Below are positions 7,105 to 15,066 of a stretch of DNA of 16,249 bases, in pieces. The notes under the pieces are model-generated. The model was not told where the DNA came from. It did not search any database and worked only from the letters and a program-made list of their open reading frames with translations. How positions within the stretch are numbered: the stretch's first letter is position 1; each line of letters begins with the position of its first letter. Made by a program: the position numbers and the translations under genes. This DNA comes from Bacteroidota bacterium (GTDB lineage: Bacteria > Bacteroidota > Bacteroidia > Bacteroidales > UBA12481): NCBI GenBank assembly GCA_030592205.1, contig JAUVKA010000024.1:1-16249 (forward strand). The letters are read 5' to 3'.

Positions 7105-8256
7105 TCACATCTTCTCCGTCAGCTTCCTTACAAACTTAATCTGACTGAAAAACTCCTTTCCAATAACACGAAGAACAGTATAGCTGGGTATGGCAACGAT
7201 CATTCCAACAACTCCTGCCAGAGTACCGGCAGACAGGATCACAATAAATATCTCAAGTGGATGAGCCTTTACCGATGTGCCAAAAATAAGAGGCTGAAAT
7301 ACAACATTGTCAATTACCTGGGTGAATTCCATCGCAATAACGATAAATATCAATAGTGGTAAAAGCTCTGTACTGAAGTCCATGGGAATACTTACAGCAG
7401 TCCCGATAATCAGACCAAGACCAAGGGCAATCAAAGGACCTACATAGGGTACAACATTTAAAATACCTGAGAAAAGGGCAATAGTTATGGCATGGTTAAA
7501 CTCAAGACCTACAATGGATAAACCTGCTGTATTAAGAATGATAATTCCTGTGATCTGCAGAGAAACCCCAATAAAATATCTTTTTAGCAGCCGACTAATT
7601 GTACTAATTGCATTGGACGCATTTTCTACCTTATCCTCGGGAAAAAAGGCCACAACAGCATTTTCGAAGAGTTTGGCCTCCTTCATGAAAAAGAAAGAAA
7701 TACAAGATATGGCAACGAAAGCAATATAGATGCTCGCGATTGTTCCCACCAGACCTGAGAATACATTTGTAATCTTCTCTACAGAAATAACAGAGGTAAA
7801 AGCCTCTGTCGCCCACCCCTTCACGATCTGCGTTTCATCTCCTTCTACTGTCAGTGTTTCATCTCCCTCTACTGTCAGTGTTTCATCCCCAAGCAAATTG
7901 AATCTTTCCGCAAAATCTTCTAATTTGGCAAGAGGTTCATCAAGACTGGCAACGACCGTTTCCACTTCAACATTCTTGAAATACTGTAGTTCATTACCTA
8001 ATAAGGGAACAAAAATCCTGAAGAAAGAGAAAATTAAAGTCCAGATAAAGAACAAGGTTAACAAGGAACACAACCATCTGGGAAGATGAAATTTCTTGAT
8101 GTGAATCTTTTGAAGAAGATCAACCAACGGCGTGCCTACCATGGATATTACGAAGGCCAGAATAATGTAAACAAAGATGTTAGAGAATCTCCAAATAATA
8201 AGGCCTGCAATAATCAGAGATAAGGCAACAATTAAATATCTGGTCGTTTTATTCAT
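7105..8256 (-). CDS. AI-2E family transporter (putative permease)
   Basis: This 383-residue inner-membrane protein belongs to the AI-2E family transporters (formerly UPF0118/PerM). Hydrophobic segments lie at about 8-22, 26-44, 60-86, 165-191, 227-250, 255-290, 298-312 and 332-362. The family signatures NVVPYVGP (267-274) and the Q-V-I-D-N...P-L-E block (313-335) are present. Members export small molecules or act as ion/H+ antiporters; the substrate here is unknown. Between the N-terminal helices and the rest, residues 123-146 are three copies of an eight-residue acidic unit (GDETLTVE, GDETLTVE, GDETQIVK), encoded by a 24-bp DNA repeat. An AAAGGA stretch ten bases upstream of the ATG is an unusually good ribosome site for this window. 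It follows the flippase gene by 36 bases, probably as the last gene of the lon operon. Confidence 0.88.
   Translation of the reverse strand: MNKTTRYLIVALSLIIAGLIIWRFSNIFVYIILAFVISMVGTPLVDLLQKIHIKKFHLPRWLCSLLTLFFIWTLIFSFFRIFVPLLGNELQYFKNVEVETVVASLDEPLAKLEDFAERFNLLGDETLTVEGDETLTVEGDETQIVKGWATEAFTSVISVEKITNVFSGLVGTIASIYIAFVAISCISFFFMKEAKLFENAVVAFFPEDKVENASNAISTISRLLKRYFIGVSLQITGIIILNTAGLSIVGLEFNHAITIALFSGILNVVPYVGPLIALGLGLIIGTAVSIPMDFSTELLPLLIFIVIAMEFTQVIDNVVFQPLIFGTSVKAHPLEIFIVILSAGTLAGVVGMIVAIPSYTVLRVIGKEFFSQIKFVRKLTEKM
7823..7892. repeat. 24-bp in-frame tandem repeat inside the AI-2E gene
   Basis: Units begin at 7823, 7847 and 7871. The second (7847-7870) and the start of the third (from 7871) are nearly identical (ACTGTCAGTGTTTCATC), while the first is diverged in its left half. 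The unit length is a multiple of three, so copy changes add or remove eight residues without breaking the gene. Confidence 0.8.
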
Positions 8257-8292
8257 TTTGCTGATCCTTTATGATTATCAAAAATAGCTAAT

Positions 8293-9660
8293 TTATCCCG
8301 ATATCGGAGTAAGTCCTCCTCCAATAAATAGCTCAACTAAAATATATACAACAATGAGAACTATACTCCATCTCAACTGTTTACCAACATGAATATATTG
8401 TGAAGGATTAATCTGCATCTTGCTCTTGATCCAGATTACAAGAAACAAACGCTCAAAAACATAGGCTATTACGGTTGCAAGTGCAACTCCCCGTATTCCC
8501 CAAATCTGGACAAGAATCAAACTCAAACCAATATTAATTATCCATTCGAGACCAGAAGCGAAAACCAAAATCCTGGTTCTTTTCAAGCCTATAAGTATTG
8601 TTTGGGGAAATACAAGTCTGGTAATAATCAAAAGAAGATAAAGGTTAAAAACCCCGGCACTATCAAAGAAGCGCTCATCATAAATAAGCGGGAAAAGGTA
8701 ATAACTGAGGATTAACAGCAACAGGCTAAGGGGAAACATTATGTTTATTAGAGGCAAGCTTCTGCTCTTAATTTTTTTCAAAGCATCCGGCAAACTCAAA
8801 TTATTGAATTCCGGAACCATGGCGCTGCTAAGCGCATGTGCCAGAAGAGCAACCAAGGGAAGTTCCCTGGCCCCGTTTCTGAAAACAGCAAATACATCCT
8901 CATTAAAATATCCTGTTATAATAAAACCATCAATATATGTGGCAGATCCGCTAAGCAATACAGATAGCATTATTGGTAAGCCCAAATGAAGATGCTCACG
9001 CATAAATGAGACCGAAAAACGTGGAAGAGCAACTTTAGATAGCAGAATCAACAACCAAACAAATCTCAGGAACGCGCTGCCTACCAATCCTGTAAGCACC
9101 CACTTCAGTTCTAAACCTAATAGGGCAGGAATGGTCACTGCCAGAATCTGAAAGCCAAAAGCCAATACTCCATAGGCTACAACTTTCTTACTCTCCTTAC
9201 GCAAGGTGTATATGTATTCGGTAAGAGAAGACGGAGTTTGAAATATGATAAAAGCCGCCAGATATGCTATCAGATCAGGATGGAATTTATCTTCTACCAC
9301 CTCCGGAGCAATCATTCCAACTAAAATCACCAACAGTGCACCCAGAATGGAAAAGGCAAATAGTAGAAGAAAAGCGTTGAAAATCTCGGCCGAACGTCCA
9401 TTCGGGGTTTGAGTATTTTCAAAACTCCTGTTATTACGGTATAAGGGAAGCAGGGATTGAATGATACCAGTGAGCCAGAAAAAACTTATGGCTCCGGTAA
9501 AAAAGATCAGCAGTTCATATCGACCGAAGGATTCAAGATCCATCCCCGATTTAGCCAGTACTATACTGATAATTAAAAGAGAACCATAACGGACAAGCTG
9601 AAAAAGCTGTAGGCCGGACAGCTCATCAATACTTTTGCTTTTTGTTAATGCTTTTAGCAA
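8293..9660 (-). CDS. Oligosaccharide flippase family membrane protein (MOP superfamily)
   Basis: This 455-residue polytopic protein resembles Wzx-type flippases of the MOP superfamily, which move lipid-linked sugars across the inner membrane. It has roughly 12 hydrophobic segments spread over the whole length and a typical N-terminus (LFQLVRYGSLLIISIVLA at about 20-37). No cofactor or catalytic motifs are expected. The start is a TTG at 9658-9660, one base after the lon TAG. Upstream in frame a stop is met within the end of lon, and the first internal ATG would remove the first helix, so TTG is the best start and translation is probably coupled to lon. No glycosyltransferases are nearby, so its sugar cargo is unknown. 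Confidence 0.82.
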   Translation of the reverse strand: MLKALTKSKSIDELSGLQLFQLVRYGSLLIISIVLAKSGMDLESFGRYELLIFFTGAISFFWLTGIIQSLLPLYRNNRSFENTQTPNGRSAEIFNAFLLLFAFSILGALLVILVGMIAPEVVEDKFHPDLIAYLAAFIIFQTPSSLTEYIYTLRKESKKVVAYGVLAFGFQILAVTIPALLGLELKWVLTGLVGSAFLRFVWLLILLSKVALPRFSVSFMREHLHLGLPIMLSVLLSGSATYIDGFIITGYFNEDVFAVFRNGARELPLVALLAHALSSAMVPEFNNLSLPDALKKIKSRSLPLINIMFPLSLLLLILSYYLFPLIYDERFFDSAGVFNLYLLLIITRLVFPQTILIGLKRTRILVFASGLEWIINIGLSLILVQIWGIRGVALATVIAYVFERLFLVIWIKSKMQINPSQYIHVGKQLRWSIVLIVVYILVELFIGGGLTPISG

Positions 9661-9661
9661 T

Positions 9662-12106
9662 CTAATCCAGCTTTAAAGGATCATCAACCTTTTGTTTTAA
9701 TAATGCCACATCCAACACCTCTTTTATCGTACGAACATAATGAAAACGTAAACCACCCAGGTAATCTGATTTAATCTCGTCGATTTCTTTCCTATTTTCT
9801 TCAGACAAAATTATTTCCTTAATAGATGCCCGCTTGGCGGCCAGAATTTTCTCCTTAATCCCACCAACAGGCATAACCCTTCCCCGCAGAGTAATTTCCC
9901 CAGTCATGGCAAGGTTTTTCCTAACCTTTCTCTGAGTAAACATGGATGCCAGGGAGGTAACCATTGTCACACCGGCTGAGGGACCATCTTTTGGTATAGC
10001 ACCGGCAGGAACATGAACATGCACATTCCATTTTTCAAACACATCAAGGTTAAGATTCAATTTTTCAGCATGCGACTTCAGATATTCCAGGGCCAGAACG
10101 GCAGATTCTTTCATCACATCACCAAGGTTTCCGGTTAAAGTAAGAGTTCCTTTCCCCTTGCTCAAGCTGGATTCAACAAATAATATCTGCCCCCCTGTTT
10201 CAGTCCAGGCAAGTCCGGTTACCACACCTGCAAAATCATTCCCCTGGTAACTTTCCTTGAAAACCTCAGGTGCTCCCAGCAACTCACGGATTATTGCCAG
10301 GTTTAACCGCTTGGGAAGATCCTCACCAAAAGCGACTCTTTTTGTAAGCTGCCGTACCACCTTGGCTATCTTCTTATCCAGCTGACGTACCCCGGACTCC
10401 CGGGTATGGTTTTCAATTATATATTCCAGTACCTCTTTTGAAAAACTGAAACGCTTAGCCTCCAAGCCATGCTCTTTCAATTGTTTTTTTATCAGATGCT
10501 TGCGAGCAATATCTACCTTTTCCTCCACCACATAGCCAGATATTTCAATCATTTCCATGCGATCGCGCAGAGCAGGATGGATGGAAGAAATCTGGTTGGC
10601 TGTGGCAATGAAGAGAACTTTGGAGAGATCATATTCCATCTCCAGATAATTGTCGTAAAAGGAGCTGTTCTGTTCCGGATCAAGAACTTCCAGAAGAGCC
10701 GAAGAAGGATCGCCACGGAAATCAGAACCCACCTTATCTATCTCATCCAGAATGAAAACAGGATTCGATGACTGAGCCCTTTTTATATACTGAACTATCC
10801 GTCCGGGCATAGCTCCGATATATGTTTTTCTGTGCCCGCGAATTTCAGATTCATCCTTCAATCCACCTAATGACATACGGACATAATTCCGGTCAATTGC
10901 CCGGGCAACAGATTTGCCCAGAGATGTTTTACCTACACCCGGAGGTCCATACAAACAAAGTATCGGAGCTTTCATATCGCCCTTTAACTTTAAAACTGCC
11001 AGATGTTCCAGGATTCTCTCCTTTACCTGATCCAGACCGGTATGATCCTGGTTAAGTATTTTTTCAGCTCGCTTAAGATTAAAATTATCCCTGGTTGAAT
11101 AGTCCCAGGGTAAATCCAGAATTGTTTCTAAATAATTGACCTGAACTGAATATTCAGCCGATGAAGGATTGATCCTTCCAAGTTTTTCCAGCTCCTTATT
11201 AAAAACCTTGGCAATAGCCTTTGACCATTGCTTCTTTGAAGCCTTTTCTTTTAAATCCAGAACCTCCTGATCGATCGGACTGCCACCCAATTCATCTTGT
11301 ATTGTCTTCATTTGCTGGTTCAGCAGATACTCTCTTTGTTGCTGATCCAGATCATGTTTGACCTTTTCTTGTATATCCTTTTTAAGTTTTTGTTTCTGCA
11401 GCTCCATTGACAGGTACTCCAGCAGGCGAATACTTCGATCCTTTAGATCATTCATCTCAAGCAATTCCTGCTTCTCTTTTAGCCCAATATCAATATTGCT
11501 CCCGATATAATTGACTAAAAACCCTGCTCCTTCAATATTTTTTAGAGCAAAACTGGCTTCCTGCGGTATGTTCGAAGAGGATTGATTGATCTTGAGAGCC
11601 AGATCTTTAATAGAACCTACAATAGCATCAAATTCTTCCGATTCACGTAGTGGCTTTACCTCTTCCAATCCCTTCACTCTACCCAATAGATACGGCTCAT
11701 CTGATACTATTTCCTCAAGCTGGAACCTTCTTTTTCCCTGAATAATCACTGAGGTAGTATCATCCGGCATCTGAAGGATTTTGATAATTTGAGCCATTGT
11801 ACCCACCCGGTAAAGATTTTCAATACCGGGTTCGTCGATCTCATTATCATTTTGCGCCAATACTCCAATCATCCCCTTCCTTTTGTAGATCTCCCTAACC
11901 AGTTTAATGGATTTTTCACGACCAACTGTGATGGGTATTACCACTCCAGGAAAAAGCACGGTATTTCGCAATGGTAATATGGGTAAATGCTCAGGTACTT
12001 CTGTAAGGTCAATATCTTCATCTATTGCATCCGCAATAATCGGCACAAATTCAGTATCACCATTCCCAAAATTTAAAAAATCTGAGCTATCTATCTTAAT
12101 TCCCAC
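9662..12106 (-). CDS. lon: ATP-dependent protease Lon (endopeptidase La)
   Basis: Full-length LonA, 814 residues, a cytoplasmic hexameric AAA+ protease that degrades misfolded and regulatory proteins. The N-terminal substrate-binding domain spans about 40-235, starting LPILPLRNTVLFPG. A coiled region follows at 235-300. The AAA+ domain has Walker A GPPGVGKTS at 387-395, Walker B FILDEIDK at 451-458 and an arginine-rich sensor region after 505. The protease domain carries catalytic Ser710 in PKDGPSAG and Lys753 in GGIKEK, 43 residues apart as in E. coli Lon. All key residues are intact. It heads a minus-strand run with the flippase and AI-2E genes. A long leader with hairpins separates it from rpmE2. 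Confidence 0.98.
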   Translation of the reverse strand: MGIKIDSSDFLNFGNGDTEFVPIIADAIDEDIDLTEVPEHLPILPLRNTVLFPGVVIPITVGREKSIKLVREIYKRKGMIGVLAQNDNEIDEPGIENLYRVGTMAQIIKILQMPDDTTSVIIQGKRRFQLEEIVSDEPYLLGRVKGLEEVKPLRESEEFDAIVGSIKDLALKINQSSSNIPQEASFALKNIEGAGFLVNYIGSNIDIGLKEKQELLEMNDLKDRSIRLLEYLSMELQKQKLKKDIQEKVKHDLDQQQREYLLNQQMKTIQDELGGSPIDQEVLDLKEKASKKQWSKAIAKVFNKELEKLGRINPSSAEYSVQVNYLETILDLPWDYSTRDNFNLKRAEKILNQDHTGLDQVKERILEHLAVLKLKGDMKAPILCLYGPPGVGKTSLGKSVARAIDRNYVRMSLGGLKDESEIRGHRKTYIGAMPGRIVQYIKRAQSSNPVFILDEIDKVGSDFRGDPSSALLEVLDPEQNSSFYDNYLEMEYDLSKVLFIATANQISSIHPALRDRMEMIEISGYVVEEKVDIARKHLIKKQLKEHGLEAKRFSFSKEVLEYIIENHTRESGVRQLDKKIAKVVRQLTKRVAFGEDLPKRLNLAIIRELLGAPEVFKESYQGNDFAGVVTGLAWTETGGQILFVESSLSKGKGTLTLTGNLGDVMKESAVLALEYLKSHAEKLNLNLDVFEKWNVHVHVPAGAIPKDGPSAGVTMVTSLASMFTQRKVRKNLAMTGEITLRGRVMPVGGIKEKILAAKRASIKEIILSEENRKEIDEIKSDYLGGLRFHYVRTIKEVLDVALLKQKVDDPLKLD

Positions 12107-12199
12107 AATGCAATCCTTTCTGTTTTGTTGTCACTAAAAATACTAAATAAGTTCTTAGAATCATCTGTTTCGGTCAAACTGGCAGACAATTCCTCGGAG

Positions 12200-12235
12200 C
12201 AATACTTGTTGGGGTATTGGCAAGCATTATGCCAA
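12200..12235. promoter_or_regulatory. Two overlapping inverted repeats in the lon leader
   Basis: CAATAC (12200-12205) pairs with GTATTG (12214-12219), and TTGGCA (12217-12222) pairs with TGCCAA (12230-12235). They share bases 12217-12219, so only one can form at a time in RNA. They lie about 95-130 bases upstream of the lon start, downstream of the predicted promoter. They could be an operator or a leader switch. Confidence 0.35.
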
Positions 12236-12255
12236 AATCCTGATTCATGCCTGTA

Positions 12256-12288
12256 CAAACCCATTTCTGAACCTGGCCTATGACCAAA
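12256..12288 (-). promoter_or_regulatory. Candidate lon promoter
   Basis: On the minus strand TTTG (12285-12288) is followed after 21 bp by TGGGTTTG (12256-12263), one mismatch from TAnnTTTG. It sits just after the rpmE2 terminator, whose T run supplies the TTTG. Transcription would begin near 12250, giving a leader of about 140 bases. Confidence 0.35.
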
Positions 12289-12315
12289 AAAAAACCATTC
12301 CGAGAATCGGAACGG
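12286..12315 (-). terminator. Rho-independent terminator of rpmE2
   Basis: On the minus strand CCGTTCCGA and TCGGAATGG form a 9-bp stem (one G-U pair) with a three-base loop, followed by nine T (12286-12294). It starts 29 bases after the L31 stop codon and separates this gene from lon. Confidence 0.9.
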
Positions 12316-12344
12316 CTTCATATTTTTTATGATATACTTGCTTT

Positions 12345-12611
12345 TTACTTTTTATCCAGCATCTCTTTGGTCTTAGCCTGGCGCTTCTTGAATTTATCAA
12401 CACGACCGGCTGTATCAACCAGTTTCATCTTTCCTGTATAGAAAGGATGAGAAGTATTAGAGATCTCTATCTTTACCAATGGGTATTCTTTTCCATCCAT
12501 CTCAATGGTTTCTTTGGTGTTAACCGTTGAGCGAGTCATGAAGGTATAGTCATTAGACATATCCTTGAAGACCACGTTTCTATAATTATCCGGATGAATT
12601 CCTTTTCTCAT
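12345..12611 (-). CDS. rpmE2: 50S ribosomal protein L31 type B
   Basis: This 88-residue protein is L31 of the type B (C-minus) class, a component of the large ribosomal subunit at the central protuberance bridging to the small subunit. MRKGIHPDNY at the start and the block SNTSHPFYTGKMKLVDTAGR at 51-70 are family hallmarks. There is no cysteine at all, so it lacks the zinc ribbon of the C-plus form. It is flanked by its own promoter and terminator and is thus a single-gene unit. Confidence 0.97.
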   Translation of the reverse strand: MRKGIHPDNYRNVVFKDMSNDYTFMTRSTVNTKETIEMDGKEYPLVKIEISNTSHPFYTGKMKLVDTAGRVDKFKKRQAKTKEMLDKK

Positions 12612-12665
12612 GTCTTTATTGTTTTATTATAACAGCACTAAATACTTCCCCGGGATAAGGGAGTG

Positions 12666-12696
12666 CAAAATTAAACACAATTCCCTAAATTTCAAA
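12666..12696 (-). promoter_or_regulatory. Promoter of rpmE2 (Bacteroidota type)
   Basis: On the minus strand TTTG (12693-12696), 19 bp, then TAATTTTG (12666-12673) is an exact match to the Bacteroidota primary-sigma promoter. Transcription should begin near 12660, leaving a leader of about 50 bases that ends in an A-rich stretch before the ATG. Confidence 0.8.
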
Positions 12697-12707
12697 AAAA
12701 TAAACTA

Positions 12708-13913
12708 CTAATTCTGGTTTTTCATTGCATCTTTGCGCAACTCACTATCTCCTCCTGAGTTTGTAAAGCGCTCAAAAGGCATATTGGGATCAAAAAGATA
12801 GCGGTAAGTAATGTGCTTTTTCATTGGCACTCCTCCAATTTGCTCATATATCTTAATCATCCTTTTATTGTAATCTCCAACCCATGATAATTCCATCTCT
12901 GTATAATGAGGTTTACTTTCCAAAGATTTAAGCATTTGCAGGAATAGGGCTGCTATGGCTCCTGAATTTTGATATTCGGGAATGATTCCTGCCATGAGGA
13001 CACGAAATCGGGTGATTGTCTTTTTCCTCTTTAGATAGAGGAATTTAGGCAAGTCAAATAATTTCAAACTACCATTAAAATGGCAAAGCATCTGGTTAAA
13101 GTCAGGCAGGGATACCACAACCCCAATCGCCTGTCCATCCTTGTATACAAACCATATGAATTCTTCCTCAATAAGTGCTTTGGCAGAATCAAATAAAGAA
13201 TTAATCTCACTGGGTTCAATTGGAGTAAAGTCCTCCATATAGGCCGACCAGGTTGCATTCAAAACGGTAATAAGATCCTTAACATATTTCTGTTGATTTT
13301 TTTTCTCATAGTGTTCAAATGAATATCCGGGCCTGGTTTCCAGGTATTTGGCAAATTTGACTATTCTTTCCGGGAAAGGCTGTGACAGGTCTTTATGGTA
13401 GGAAAACATTTGAAAATAATCACGAAAGCCATAATTCTCAAACAATTTCCCATAATATGGCTTATTGTATGGCATACCATAAGCCTGGGGCATAAATCCT
13501 TCGACTAATACCCCCCAGTTAATCATATTCTCCCCGAAATTAATACTCCCATCCATGCACCGTGCTCCTTTCTCTGCCAGCCATTCTTTACAAGCATCGA
13601 ATAAAATATTAGCAGAATCCTGATCATTTAGGCATTCAAAAAAACCAATACCTCCGGATGGTATATCAAGTTTCTCGTTTTTGGTATGATTAATAAAGGC
13701 CGCCACTCTTCCGACAAGCATCCCTTCATCATCGGCCAAAACCCACCTAATAGCTGATCCATTATTAAATGAAATATTCTTATCAGGGTTAAAAGTGTTT
13801 TCAATCTCCATCTTCAAGGCCGGCACCCAATTCGGATCACTCTCGTATATATATCTCGCTACCTCGTGAAATAGCCTGACCCCTTTCTTGTCGTTTACTT
13901 CGATCAATTGCAT
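12708..13913 (-). CDS. GNAT-fold acyltransferase-like protein (YghO-like)
   Basis: This 401-residue cytoplasmic protein resembles the YghO-like family, with two GNAT-type halves. The first half has GRVAAFIN (68-75) and GIGFFECLNDQDSANILFDA (88-107), then NWGVLVEGF and MPYNKPYYGKLFENYGF (147-163), the family's most conserved block. The second half (about 252-372) has FIWFVYKDGQAIGVVVSLPD and AGIIPEYQNSGAIAALFL, the place where acyl-CoA would bind in GNAT enzymes, ending MIKIYEQIGG. The acceptor substrate is unknown. The ATG at 13913 is close to the predicted transcription start, so the leader is very short. The gene stands alone between the rpmE2 and tRNA-His promoters. Confidence 0.8.
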   Translation of the reverse strand: MQLIEVNDKKGVRLFHEVARYIYESDPNWVPALKMEIENTFNPDKNISFNNGSAIRWVLADDEGMLVGRVAAFINHTKNEKLDIPSGGIGFFECLNDQDSANILFDACKEWLAEKGARCMDGSINFGENMINWGVLVEGFMPQAYGMPYNKPYYGKLFENYGFRDYFQMFSYHKDLSQPFPERIVKFAKYLETRPGYSFEHYEKKNQQKYVKDLITVLNATWSAYMEDFTPIEPSEINSLFDSAKALIEEEFIWFVYKDGQAIGVVVSLPDFNQMLCHFNGSLKLFDLPKFLYLKRKKTITRFRVLMAGIIPEYQNSGAIAALFLQMLKSLESKPHYTEMELSWVGDYNKRMIKIYEQIGGVPMKKHITYRYLFDPNMPFERFTNSGGDSELRKDAMKNQN

Positions 13914-13929
13914 ATAAAGGATTTTGCTT

Positions 13930-13961
13930 CAAAAATAAGAATTCAACCTTATTATTTCAGA
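13930..13961 (-). promoter_or_regulatory. Promoter of the YghO-like gene
   Basis: On the minus strand TCTG (13958-13961), 20 bp, then TATTTTTG (13930-13937), a perfect -7 box with one mismatch in the upstream box. The start codon is only 17 bases beyond the box, so the transcript has a leader of about ten bases. Confidence 0.6.
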
Positions 13962-13970
13962 GAAATTGTC

Positions 13971-13978
13971 TAAATTTG
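13971..13978 (+). promoter_or_regulatory. -7 box of the tRNA-His promoter
   Basis: TAAATTTG matches the TAnnTTTG box exactly, 18 bases before the tRNA. No TTTG is seen 19-21 bp upstream, so the -33 element is weak. It is back to back with the promoter of the YghO-like gene. Confidence 0.5.
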
Positions 13979-13995
13979 TACCGCTTTTATAAAAT

Positions 13996-14070
13996 GGTGG
14001 TTGTAGTTCAGTTGGTTAGAACGCTGGATTGTGGTTCCAGAGGTCGGCGGTTCGAATCCGCTCATCCACC
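13996..14070 (+). tRNA. tRNA-His (anticodon GTG)
   Basis: The cloverleaf folds fully: D stem GTTC/GAAC, anticodon stem CTGGA/TCCAG with loop TTGTGGT (anticodon GTG), and T stem GGCGG/CCGCT with loop TTCGAAT. The extra 5' G (13996) that marks histidine tRNAs faces the discriminator C at 14070. The acceptor stem GTGGTTG/CATCCAC has a U-U mismatch at pair 5-68. The 3' CCA is not encoded (CAAA follows). Confidence 0.96.
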
Positions 14071-14071
14071 C

Positions 14072-14106
14072 AAAAAAAATCCCGACACTTAGTTGGGATT
14101 TTTTTT
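14072..14106 (+). terminator. Rho-independent terminator after tRNA-His
   Basis: TCCCGAC (14080-14086) pairs with GTTGGGA (14092-14098) around ACTTA, with one G-U pair. Eight A before and eight T after extend the stem, making it symmetric and able to work on either strand. Confidence 0.9.
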
Positions 14107-14136
14107 ATCCATAGCTGAAGATAATTTAGCAATCTG

Positions 14137-15066
14137 ATGAACTGGAAAAAAATTAATCTGTACGGAGGCCTGATACTTGCAATGTTTTTCTGGGCATTTT
14201 CATTTGTTTGGTACAAGATTGCCTTTCGCCATCTTGATCCCATGGCCCTGGTTTTTTTCCGACTCCTTGTAGCCGCTGTTTTTATCACCATCCTCCTGAT
14301 AATTACGGGTAGATTTGAAAAGATTCAGAAAAAGGATTATCGGGTTTTCTTACTCATGGTCTTCATAGAGCCCCTTGTGTATTTTTTAGGTGAGAGTTAT
14401 GGAATGCAATTAATTAGTTCAACAATCGGAGCCATAATAATATCTTTCATCCCCTTACTCACTCCCATACTGGCCTATATGGTTTATAAGGAAAAACTTT
14501 CCTGGTTCAATTTTGCAGGATTAGTAATAAGCTTTATCGGAGTGCTTATGGTTTTGATAGGTAAAGATTTCAGCCTTAATGCTCCCCTGGCCGGAATAGC
14601 CCTCTTGTCACTCGCCACGATATGCGCTGTAAGCTATTCTGCAGTTGTGGTTTATCTGGCGAAAAAATATCGACCCCTGACAATTATCTGGATTCAAAAT
14701 GTTTGGGGCATGCTTTTATTTTTGCCCCTTTTTCTGATACTGGATCTCGAAGAAACTTTGAAAGTACAATGGTCCTGGGAGGTAATTTCTCCGGTCATAA
14801 AACTGGGAATATTCCCATCAGCACTATCATTTATCTTCTACAACCTCGCCATCAGGGAAATCGGAATCACCCGTGCAAATATTTTCACATACTTCATCCC
14901 GGTGATAACAGCAATATTATCGTATTTCATACTAAAGGAAGATATGTCAGCCCTTAAAATTATTGGAATAGTAATAGTTATAGCCGGCCTGATGATTAGT
15001 CAGCAAAAGAAGAAAGTCACCTCCCCAAAAAACACTAAACTTGATTCCCTTCCGTTTGTCTTATGA
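14137..15066 (+). CDS. EamA/DMT-superfamily transporter
   Basis: This 309-residue inner-membrane protein has ten hydrophobic segments arranged as two EamA repeats (about 10-141 and 152-288), typical of drug/metabolite exporters. Signature features are the FWAFSFVWYK start of the first repeat, FRLLVAA in helix 2, and YFIPVITAILSYFILKE near the end of the second repeat. The substrate cannot be predicted. It starts 30 bases after the tRNA terminator, leaving almost no room for its own promoter; TAATTTAG at 14122-14129 is a one-mismatch -7 box. Its stop TGA overlaps the porQ ATG by two bases (ATGA), so the two are translationally coupled. Confidence 0.9.
   Translation: MNWKKINLYGGLILAMFFWAFSFVWYKIAFRHLDPMALVFFRLLVAAVFITILLIITGRFEKIQKKDYRVFLLMVFIEPLVYFLGESYGMQLISSTIGAIIISFIPLLTPILAYMVYKEKLSWFNFAGLVISFIGVLMVLIGKDFSLNAPLAGIALLSLATICAVSYSAVVVYLAKKYRPLTIIWIQNVWGMLLFLPLFLILDLEETLKVQWSWEVISPVIKLGIFPSALSFIFYNLAIREIGITRANIFTYFIPVITAILSYFILKEDMSALKIIGIVIVIAGLMISQQKKKVTSPKNTKLDSLPFVL

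Noticed and set aside
6915..7356. Plus-strand open frames across the gap between the oxidoreductase and the AI-2E gene
   Set aside because: They are created by the 8-bp tandem repeat (a Phe/Pro/Ser-rich translation) and by antisense of the AI-2E gene.
7823..7892. Possible CRISPR array
   Set aside because: The 24-bp units are directly adjacent without spacers and lie in frame inside a coding region.
12091..12321. Minus-strand open frame of 76 codons upstream of lon
   Set aside because: It runs through the rpmE2 terminator and the lon leader, overlaps the lon start in another frame, and shows no protein-like pattern.
8293..13913. A capsule or O-antigen locus around the flippase
   Set aside because: No glycosyltransferase, polymerase or sugar-nucleotide gene is present; the neighbours are lon, an AI-2E permease and L31.
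14016..14291. Minus-strand open frame of 91 codons over the tRNA and the EamA start
   Set aside because: Its C-terminal end (VDERIRTADLWNHNPAF) is simply the antisense of the tRNA-His gene, a well-known false protein; the rest is antisense to the EamA gene.
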